12,805 nucleotides of DNA, taken from positions 1-12,805 of the forward strand of contig NZ_JBAKHX010000133.1 in NCBI RefSeq assembly GCF_036906915.1, read 5' to 3'. The notes beneath the pieces are model-generated. The model had not been told where the DNA came from, ran no database searches, and was given only the letters and a program-made list of their open reading frames with translations. The stretch comes from Phytohabitans sp036906915 (GTDB taxonomy: Bacteria; Actinomycetota; Actinomycetes; Mycobacteriales; Micromonosporaceae). Below, one piece after another: positions 7,515-12,805 of the stretch (the first letter of the stretch is position 1; each line of letters begins with the position of its first letter). The position numbers and the translations under genes were made by a program.

Positions 7515-7521
7515 CAAAGCA

Positions 7522-7525
7522 CTAG
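7522..7525. repeat. Right target-site duplication (CTAG) of the IS701-family element
   Basis: This is the second CTAG copy. In the intact gene it would read CTA GCG GTG, continuing Leu-Ala-Val in the DUF308 helix. Confidence 0.8.
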
Positions 7526-9036
7526 CGGTGCTGATCCTGCTGGTGACGGTCGGGATCGTGCTGACGGGCGTCACGGAGCTGGCCGCTGCGCGCACGTCGC
7601 CCACGCCGCAGGTGGCGGTGGCGGCCGGCATCGGCTGGCTCGCGGCCGGCGCGGCAATCCTGGTGTGGCCGGGGCTGACCATCGGAGTCCTCACGGCGAT
7701 CGTGGGGGCGTCCCTGCTCGTCGGTGGCCTCGTCAAGGTCGTCGAGGCACTCCGAGGTAACGCGGACGAGCGTGCGAGCGCCCTGCCTCTCGGTGCCGCG
7801 AGCGCCGTCCTCGGCGTACTGGCCCTGGTGTGGCCGGACGTGACCGTCCTGTGATCGCGGCCGTGTTCGGCGTCCGGATGGTCCTGTTCGGACTGGCCCA
7901 GGTCGGGGCCGCGCTCGGCCGCGGCCGAGCGGTACGGCATCGGCCGCGCTGGACCCGAGTGCTCGTGGCCGCCGGCGCCCTCGTGGTGGCGTTCGGCCTC
8001 CTGATCGTCAGTGTCCGGCTGCAGGCCGCGTCGCCGCGCCCGGACGCGTTCTACTCCGCGCCCGTACGCCACTCCGCGGCTCCGGGCACCGAGCCGCTCA
8101 CGATAGGGGTACTCGCCCGGACGAAGGCGTGGCGGATTCTCTACGCCACCACGCGCGAGGACGGGAGCACCGCCGTCGCGAGCGGGGTGGTGCTGGCCAG
8201 TGCGGCGCTGCCGGACGGGCCCGGGCCGGTCATCGCGTGGGCGCACGGCACGTCCGGCATTGTGCCTGGATGCGCGCCGTCGCTGGCGGCGTCCGACTTC
8301 TTCGCGCCGAGCGTCATACCGGGCGTGGAGCAGATGGTCGCGCGCGGCTGGGTGCTCGTCGCCACCGACTACGTGGGCCTCGGGACCGACGGCCCGCACC
8401 CGTACCTCATCGGCGAAGGTGAGGCGCGCTCCGTGCTCGACTCCGTCCGCGCCGCCCGGCAGTTGGGGACCTACCGCTGGCGGACCTGACCGTGGTGTGG
8501 GGGCACTCGCAGGGTGGCCATGCCGTGCTGTGGACCGGGATCGCCGCACCCGCGTACGCCCCGGACGCGCACGTGGTCGGCGTGGCGGCGTTCGCGCCGG
8601 CCAGCGACCTGCCGGCGCTCGCCGCGCGGCTGGAGACGCTGCGCGGCGGCACCGTGCTGTCGTCGTTCGTCATCCAGGCCTATGCCGAGGCGTACCGCGA
8701 CGTGACGTTCAACCACTACGTGCGCCCCGCCGCCCGCATCCAGATTCGTGAGATGGCCAGCCGCTGCCTGAACGAGCCGGAACTGTTCGTCTCGGTCCTG
8801 GAGTCCACGATCTTCACCGAGTCGGTCCTCGCGCGCAGCCCCACGCGCGGCGGACTCGGCCAGCGGCTCGCGGAAAACACGCCCACCGGGCCAATTCCAG
8901 TGCCGGTGCTCATCGGGCAGGGTGAGGCGGATGGCCTCATTCTGCCCGCCGTGCAAGCCTCTTATGTGCGGAAAACGCTGCGCCGATGGCGCCCGGCTCG
9001 ACTACCGCGCGTACCCCGGCCGGGACCACCTCAGTA
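7522..9036 (+). pseudogene. 3' part of DUF308 membrane domain fused to a lipase-type hydrolase
   Basis: This continues the gene begun at 5916. It encodes the rest of a DUF308/HdeD-like repeat of paired helices (VLILLVTVGIVLTGVTELA, AAGIGWLAAGAAILVWPG, AVLGVLALVWPD, VIAAVFGVRMVLFGLAQV). A further membrane helix (VLVAAGALVVAFGLLIVSV) leads to an alpha/beta hydrolase of the secreted-lipase type. The hydrolase has an AWAHGTSGIVPGCAPS oxyanion-region block, the nucleophile elbow GHSQGGH, an acid motif (GQGEADGL) and the histidine motif (YPGRDHLS), so all three triad residues are encoded. Frames break near 7851 (lost G), near 8477 (lost base, LGTYR-LADLTVVWGHS) and at the A-run 8972-8975 (extra A). 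Similarity ends after DHLS near 9036. The topology predicts a membrane-tethered extracytoplasmic esterase or lipase. The reconstructed length is about 560 residues up to that point. Confidence 0.75.
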
Positions 9037-9073
9037 CACCGGGTTCCTTGACGAGTCCCAAGCCCGCCGCATG

Positions 9074-9115
9074 GCACAAGCCCTCCGGGAAGCCGCGCCC
9101 GCCAGCAAGGACCGG
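9074..9115. repeat. 42-bp near-repeat, copy 1
   Basis: This segment matches 10499-10540 in the same orientation at 37 of 42 positions by eye, without gaps. On the plus strand the copies read QALREAAPASKDR and QALREAPPASKDR. On the minus strand they read VLAGGRGFPEGL and VLAGWRGFPEGL. It lies just beyond the point where hydrolase homology is lost. Confidence 0.65.
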
Positions 9116-9327
9116 TGGCGCAACATCACCGACGCCGTCCGCACCAGCAACGACCGGAACCCGCCATCCCCACCTACACAGCCATGATCACGAGCTTAAG
9201 TGCCTGAACCCCGCCGCCATCACCACAGCCGGGGCGGTGGACACGGTGACATTCACCGACCACGTCCGCGTCCGGATGCCGGGCCGTTGAGACAGCCCGT
9301 GCGCCGGATGTGTTTTAGGCTTGGCTG

Positions 9328-9663
9328 ATGGCCCAGACGTCGCTGTCGTGCACCCTGTTCGACCGGCCCGAACAGGTGACCGTGGCCGTTGCCGGGCAAT
9401 TGGACTGGAACACCTGCCCCACGCTGCGCAAGGCGGTCAAGCAGGCGCTGGCGCTGCACCGGGCCACCACGGTCCTGGACCTTACCGATGTCACGTTCCT
9501 CAGCTCCGAGGGCGTGTCCGAACTGGTGAAGTCGAACAACCACGCCATTTCGGCCGGCACACATCTGGCCGTCGTGCCCAGCACTCATGTCCGCCGAATT
9601 TTGATCGTTACCGGTGTGGACACGCTCCTGGACGTCCGCGACACCGCCCAGCCAGCCGGCTGA
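9328..9663 (+). CDS. STAS-domain anti-sigma-factor antagonist
   Basis: This 111-residue cytoplasmic protein consists of a single STAS domain of the SpoIIAA/RsbV kind. Such proteins, when unphosphorylated, bind an anti-sigma kinase and free its sigma factor. The core runs VTVAVAGQLDWNTCPTLR, then VLDLTDVTFLSSEGVSELV, then HLAVVPSTHVRRILIVTGVD. In SpoIIAA the phosphorylated serine lies in the motif DSSG. Here the aligned residues are SSEG, so Ser60 is retained at the phosphosite, the preceding Asp is Ser and the following Ser is Glu. No kinase or sigma factor gene is adjacent, so its partner must be elsewhere. The ATG at 9328 gives the family-length product; the ribosome site is weak. Confidence 0.88.
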   Translation: MAQTSLSCTLFDRPEQVTVAVAGQLDWNTCPTLRKAVKQALALHRATTVLDLTDVTFLSSEGVSELVKSNNHAISAGTHLAVVPSTHVRRILIVTGVDTLLDVRDTAQPAG

Positions 9664-10049
9664 CATCCCGCCACCGGGAAACGATCCGATCCGCCGGTCT
9701 GGCGGGGCAGATCGTCGAACGGGGCCTTGCTATCACGGGTTGTCGCCAGCATCCTCAACGTTCGCCCTGCCTCATAGCGCGACCTCTGTCCACGCCGGCC
9801 TGGTCAACCGACCCCTGGAAGAGATCCGGCTACCAGCCGACAAAACCGAACTCGCCTACCCTCTCCCAGTCAAGGAAGTCGCAAGTTAGTTGGAATGAGG
9901 TCCGCGTATCGCACGATTGCCCTCGATCGCTGACGAGTGACGCGTGCTTGTCGCGTCGGTGGCGTGGCCGTCGCTATCCAGTTCGCGACCGAGTGGACTT
10001 GCCGACACGACTCCTATGCTGTGCGGCACCCGCAATCTCTGGAGGCGAT
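9664..10049. other. Gap without a convincing gene; hairpin and candidate promoter
   Basis: No recognisable coding region is present. A plus-strand frame ending at 9889 closes with GLVNRPLEEIRLPADKTEL..., which looks protein-like and may be the tail of a lost gene, but it has no identified start or family. GACGCG (9939-9944) and CGCGTC (9952-9957) form a short hairpin. TATGCT at 10015-10020, with GTGGAC at 9993-9998 sixteen bases upstream, is a possible promoter for the gene starting at 10050. Confidence 0.3.
10041..10045 (+). promoter_or_regulatory. Ribosome binding site of the broken hypothetical gene
   Basis: GGAGG lies four bases before the GTG at 10050. It is one of the few strong ribosome sites in this half of the window and is the main reason to accept a gene start here. 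Confidence 0.55.
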
Positions 10050-10493
10050 GTGAGCTCAGCGCCAGGCGCCGACGACCTGTACGGCAAGATCCTCACCCTT
10101 GTCGATGTCGAGCTGTCGCTCGGTGACGGCCACGGCTCGACGCCCAGACACATGATCATGTCTCTGTGGGAAGCCACGACTTCTGGGAGGACGAGAAGCG
10201 TGATCTTATCGATCCGGTCTGGGCCGAGTACCTGAAACACAGCGACGATCTGGCGCGCCACGGTCTGGGGCAGACCGACTCGGGTGCCGCTCGGGCCGGT
10301 TCTCGACCGTTCGATCGCGGGTGAGGTCATCCCGCCGCTTCCTGACGAACTATCACAATTCGCGGTTCATGTTGATGTCTGGCGAGTAGGAAGCCGCGTC
10401 GTTTGTCTTGGAGTCGGGCAGCACGACAAAGAGTTGCCAGTGGTGCTTTTCGCCGCCGTCGGTGATCACTGGCTTGCCGACACGTTGATGTGA
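10050..10493 (+). pseudogene. Hypothetical protein gene, apparently frameshifted
   Basis: Three plus-strand pieces look like one protein of about 147 residues. The first, from GTG 10050, begins MSSAPGADDLYGKILTLVDV and runs to MIMSLWE. Near 10171 the sense passes to the -1 frame (SHDFWEDEKRDLIDPVWAEY, then LKHSDDLARHGLGQTDSG), consistent with one lost A. Near 10283 it returns to the first frame (PLGPVLDRSIAGEVIPPLPD, ending in VVLFAAVGDHWLADTLM). The pieces share an acidic composition and GC-rich third positions. No family is recognised. The first piece alone would stop at 10235 after 61 residues. A separate small gene from GTG 10284 to 10493 is the alternative for the last piece. It converges on the minus-strand ORF at 10499. 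Confidence 0.45.
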
Positions 10494-10503
10494 CCGTGTC
10501 ACA
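10489..10503. terminator. Short hairpin between two convergent stops
   Basis: TGTGAC (10489-10494) and GTCACA (10498-10503) form a 6-base stem with a CGT loop that spans the stop codons of both converging genes. A weaker overlapping stem, GACACG with CGTGTC, is also possible. No T-run follows on either side, so termination activity is uncertain. Confidence 0.3.
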
Positions 10504-10540
10504 AGCCCTCAGGGAAGCCCCGCCAGCCAGCAAGGACCGC
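10499..10540. repeat. 42-bp near-repeat, copy 2
   Basis: This is the second copy of the segment at 9074-9115, in direct orientation with five mismatches by eye. It covers the 3' end of the small minus-strand ORF, including its stop codon. In the first copy the stop position is TGC instead of TGA. Confidence 0.65.
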
Positions 10541-10693
10541 GAGGTCCTCGGGCATGAACTGATCTGGATCCGTGGTCGGCCTCCAATCCAAATACCGGAG
10601 TCCGTCGTCGGTTCGGTACTCGAAGAGCAGCTTGTCCGCGTCGGGCAGACAGCGTTCCAGCTGGCCACCACCGACGATCAGATCGATTCCCAT
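10499..10693 (-). CDS. Small hypothetical protein, 64 residues
   Basis: An ATG at 10693 opens a frame ending at a TGA whose complement is 10499-10501. The acidic product begins MGIDLIVGGGQLERCLPDAD and includes KLLFEYRTDDGLRYLDWRP. Third codon positions are more GC-rich than in the opposing frame, which favours this strand. No family or membrane segment is recognised and no strong ribosome site is seen. The frame is open further upstream to 10807, and protein-like sequence also occurs upstream in another frame (to 10838), so the true gene may be longer and broken. Its last 14 codons fall in the 42-bp near-repeat also present at 9074. Confidence 0.4.
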   Translation of the reverse strand: MGIDLIVGGGQLERCLPDADKLLFEYRTDDGLRYLDWRPTTDPDQFMPEDLAVLAGWRGFPEGL

Positions 10694-10963
10694 GATCGAG
10701 CCATTCAACAGTCTCCCCACCGGGCGTGATGCCCAGTGATCGAAGCCGACCAGCTGTGCTGACGACCCACTCTCGCACCCCATCCGAGGAGGCCGCCAGC
10801 ACAGCATTCCGGAGATGGGTGCGCGGTCGGCCAGGCAAGCCCGTTCAGGTATGCGGCCCGCGAACGCACCCGATCGACGGCAGGGTGGTGCATGAGATCG
10901 GGGCCCCGAGCCCCTGGTGGGAGTCCACAGTGGCTTTCTCGATCGGCCTGGAACGCTGTAGTA

Positions 10964-12484
10964 TCAACGCATGCGCACACTCATAGTGCGCATGGCCGCG
11001 GATGGTGTCGGACACGTTAACCCCCACGGAGGCGATTTCCGCCGCCGGTGGGGGCTCGTTGCGTGTGTCCTCGGCACTGGTCCCGTCTCGTCGCTTCTGA
11101 TGGTTACGGTGTTGTGCCCGCAGGCGATCCGTAGCTTGCGGGCGCGGATGTGCGTCGCGATGGCACGGTGATCCGCGTTTGCCGGCAGGTCGTTTGCCAG
11201 CTGATGGCCGGCTCGGTTCAGGAGTTCGTCCTCGCGCCAGTACACGGCCTTGGGTCGCCCGGGTGCGGCTGGGCTGGCGCTGGTGCGTCCGTGCCGACAC
11301 CGGTAGCCAGGCCGGTCATGGACCCATTGCCCATCAGCGCGCCGCCCACAGACTTCGCAGACCACGAGACCGGTGAGCAGGTAGCGGCGGGCCCGACCAT
11401 CGGCGGACGTCGCGACCGCGGTGACGGCTTGCGCCTTGACGAAGTCTTCCTCGCTGACCAATGCCGGATGTGCCAGCCCGTTGGAGATGATCCACTGGTC
11501 TTTCGGGTTCCACCGGTACACCGCTCCGCGGCTGGTTGCCTTGTCCCCGGCGATGGTTTCGTTGTGGTCGATGTACTGCCGGTTCCATACCTGGCGGCCG
11601 GTGTAGCGCGGGTTGGCCAGGATCGCCGCGACACTGCGCAACGTCCACCCCCCACCGCTTCGATGCCGGTTCCGAGCCCGGTCGTGGGCGGCGGGGGAGG
11701 GGACACCGAGGGCGTTGAGGGTGCGGGCGATCCCGGCCGTGCTGTGTCCGGCCAAGCGTTGCGCGAAGATCCACCGCACGTGCGGTGCCGTCAGCGGATC
11801 CACCTCCAGGCGGTGCAGGCGGCGGCCCCAAGCAGCGTGCGCCGTGTTCGGGTGCGGGCCAGCATCGACCAGCCGGTAGCCGTACGGCGGCCGACCACCG
11901 AGATGCCGGCCCTGATCCTGAGCCTGCGCACGCATCGCAGCGGTCGTCCGGAACCTGGAGCGAAGAACCTCCCGCCGTGACTGGTGACCCAGCAACAGGA
12001 TCAGCGCCCGATGGGCTGGATCGTCCACATTGATCGGACCGCCGGCCTTGGGCAGCCATACTTGCACCGCGTGCTGGTCGAGCATGGGAAGTAGTTGGAT
12101 GAGTTGGTCGCCGGCGAAGGCACGCTCGTACTCGCCCACCACGATCGCGTCGAACCGGCGGCCGGGATCAGCGATCGCGTTCAGCAGGTTCGCGGCTTGA
12201 GGGCGTTGAGGCCAGGTCAGACGGCGGGAACAGCCGATATCGAAGTACTCGGCCACGATCACCCCATGTCCAGCGACCAGATCCACCGCCGCCTCGTACT
12301 GCCACGCTCGCGACGACGTCCGATCCTGAAAGTCGGCGGTCGAGATGCGGCCATAGAACGCGAACCGCAACCCACCCGATGCTGGTGCTCGGCGTCCGCC
12401 CATCCGTGCCCGGACCGGCTGCTGCTGCCGCAACCAACCCGCCAACACGTCATTCTGTGCGTTCGGACTGTCCACCGTCATCAT
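10964..12484 (-). CDS. Large serine recombinase (site-specific integrase/resolvase type)
   Basis: This is a cytoplasmic DNA recombinase of 506 residues from the ATG at 12484, which is preceded by GAGGTGGG. An in-frame GTG at 12490 would add two residues. The catalytic domain (about 38-185) has the nucleophile serine in FYGRIS (Ser48) and the closing helix with RREVLRSRFRTTAAM. A recombinase domain follows (about 190-330, with GRHLGGRPPYGYRLVDAGPH, FAQRLAGHSTAGIARTLNAL and ILANPRYTGRQVWNR). A short zinc-ribbon region (CEVCGRRADGQW, then YRCRHG) comes next, then a helical tail. Such enzymes cut and rejoin DNA at attachment sites through a phosphoserine link. This one belongs to an actinobacterial branch often found in accessory DNA. 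The gene is intact. No relaxase, excisionase or phage gene lies beside it, so the mobilised unit is not defined here. Confidence 0.92.
   Translation of the reverse strand: MMTVDSPNAQNDVLAGWLRQQQPVRARMGGRRAPASGGLRFAFYGRISTADFQDRTSSRAWQYEAAVDLVAGHGVIVAEYFDIGCSRRLTWPQRPQAANLLNAIADPGRRFDAIVVGEYERAFAGDQLIQLLPMLDQHAVQVWLPKAGGPINVDDPAHRALILLLGHQSRREVLRSRFRTTAAMRAQAQDQGRHLGGRPPYGYRLVDAGPHPNTAHAAWGRRLHRLEVDPLTAPHVRWIFAQRLAGHSTAGIARTLNALGVPSPAAHDRARNRHRSGGGWTLRSVAAILANPRYTGRQVWNRQYIDHNETIAGDKATSRGAVYRWNPKDQWIISNGLAHPALVSEEDFVKAQAVTAVATSADGRARRYLLTGLVVCEVCGRRADGQWVHDRPGYRCRHGRTSASPAAPGRPKAVYWREDELLNRAGHQLANDLPANADHRAIATHIRARKLRIACGHNTVTIRSDETGPVPRTHATSPHRRRKSPPWGLTCPTPSAAMRTMSVRMR
10970..10994. repeat. 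Perfect 9-bp inverted repeat at the recombinase 3' end
   Basis: CATGCGCAC (10970-10978) and GTGCGCATG (10986-10994) are perfect inverse copies separated by seven bases. They lie within the last codons of the recombinase, four bases before its stop triplet. They may act as a terminator stem or a protein-binding site. No T-run follows on the minus strand. A second, weaker inverted pair, CCCCCAC (11021-11027) with GTGGGGG (11048-11054), lies just upstream in the same gene. Confidence 0.5.
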
Positions 12485-12747
12485 GCCCACCTCGATTCCG
12501 CCTGCTGCCTACGAGACATCCGCAGCCGCCAGCGCATGACGTGCCAAGGGCAGGAACGACCGGAACGGGGGACAGGCACCACGATCCTGGAAACGGCAGA
12601 CCAGAACCGCCCGTCCCAAAGCCTCACAAGGCCCAGTGCCGCACCTCGACGTGGCTCGAGCCTTGCCGCGCGAGGGACGAAGAGTCAGTCGCACCGTGTG
12701 TAGCGGACGATAGGGGCATACGGAACACCCGGTATCCGGATCTGCCG

Positions 12748-12805
12748 ATGTCAGTGCGGTATGGGGTGCGAGCGTTGAACGACGAAACGGTGCTGGCCGT
12801 TCATG
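12748..12805 (+). CDS. Possible 5' end of a gene running off the right edge
   Basis: From an ATG at 12748 the frame is open to the window end and encodes MSVRYGVRALNDETVLAVH. An in-frame GTG at 12766 would give a shorter start (MRALNDETVLAVH). The segment is too short to assign and the ribosome site is poor. The 263 bases between the recombinase start and this point hold no recognisable gene. Confidence 0.25.
   Translation, partial: MSVRYGVRALNDETVLAVH

Larger units (their letters stand above)
6079..7521 (+). mobile_element. IS701-family insertion sequence, 1443 bp
   Basis: The element lies between two CTAG copies and carries one transposase gene. Its ends form an imperfect inverted repeat: TGCTTCGTCAT at 6082-6092 matches, with one mismatch, the complement of ATGACAAAGCA at 7511-7521. 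The left end carries three extra bases (TAG) between the target copy and this repeat, so the exact left boundary is uncertain by about three bases. Size, target and transposase all suit IS701. The transposase frame is broken twice, so this copy is probably no longer self-mobile, though it could be moved in trans. Confidence 0.85.

Noticed and set aside
7509..8549. A 346-codon minus-strand frame over the DUF308-hydrolase gene
   Set aside because: It is antisense to recognisable membrane helices and hydrolase motifs, and its composition is dominated by Arg, Ala and His.
11150..11980. Plus-strand frames across the serine recombinase
   Set aside because: They are the antisense of a clear recombinase with no domain signal of their own.
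12509..12694. A 61-codon minus-strand frame upstream of the recombinase, considered as an excisionase
   Set aside because: It has no helix-turn-helix pattern, no ribosome site and a Ser/Arg/Cys-rich composition. It is not supported as a gene.
1..12805. CRISPR arrays, tRNA or rRNA genes, riboswitches
   Set aside because: No regularly spaced repeats, cloverleaf-compatible segments with a TTC loop, or rRNA-like sequences were seen in the window.

Overview
The window reads as chromosomal DNA of a high-GC Gram-positive actinobacterium. Codon third positions are mostly G or C, GTG starts are common, and the recognisable proteins are of actinobacterial type: a G5/Excalibur surface protein, CtaD, a DUF1876 protein, an Hrp1-like CBS protein and an IS701-family transposase. 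I would place it near Micromonosporales or Pseudonocardiales, but no marker gene fixes the taxon.

Layout. The first 188 bases hold the 3' end of an unidentified gene. It is followed by a membrane-anchored G5/Excalibur protein (336-1112). A gene-poor stretch leads to a remnant of a Y-family DNA polymerase (dinB, little-finger domain only, minus strand). Next comes an intact minus-strand gene for cytochrome c oxidase subunit I (ctaD, 1924-3684). Diverging from ctaD is a plus-strand run: a slipin/SPFH gene broken by three single-base shifts (3818-4615), a small DUF1876 protein (4667-4948) and an intact CBS-pair protein closely resembling M. tuberculosis Hrp1 (5008-5667). In M. tuberculosis, Hrp1 (Rv2626c) and the DUF1876 protein Rv2632c lie a few genes apart, and Hrp1 is a DosR hypoxia-regulon member. 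This group therefore looks like a small respiration and low-oxygen neighbourhood.

The centre of the window is an unusual gene for a fusion protein. An N-terminal DUF308/HdeD-like multi-pass membrane domain is joined to a C-terminal secreted-lipase-type alpha/beta hydrolase. An IS701-family element (6079-7521), flanked by a CTAG target duplication, has split the gene. Removing the element restores the reading frame exactly. The gene carries three further frameshifts, and the transposase carries two of its own. Homology to the hydrolase stops near 9036.

The right part holds an intact STAS-domain anti-sigma-factor antagonist (9328-9663) and a broken hypothetical gene (about 10050-10493) that converges on a small minus-strand hypothetical gene (10499-10693). 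A 42-bp near-repeat occurs at 9074-9115 and again at 10499-10540, bracketing this segment. A large serine recombinase with a C-terminal zinc-ribbon region (10964-12484, minus strand) follows, and a short partial plus-strand ORF runs off the right edge.

Overall the window mixes intact housekeeping or stress genes with decaying ones. Single-base indels are concentrated between 3.9 and 10.3 kb, while ctaD and the recombinase are clean. That pattern fits real pseudogenisation around mobile DNA, but consensus-sequence error cannot be excluded from sequence alone.
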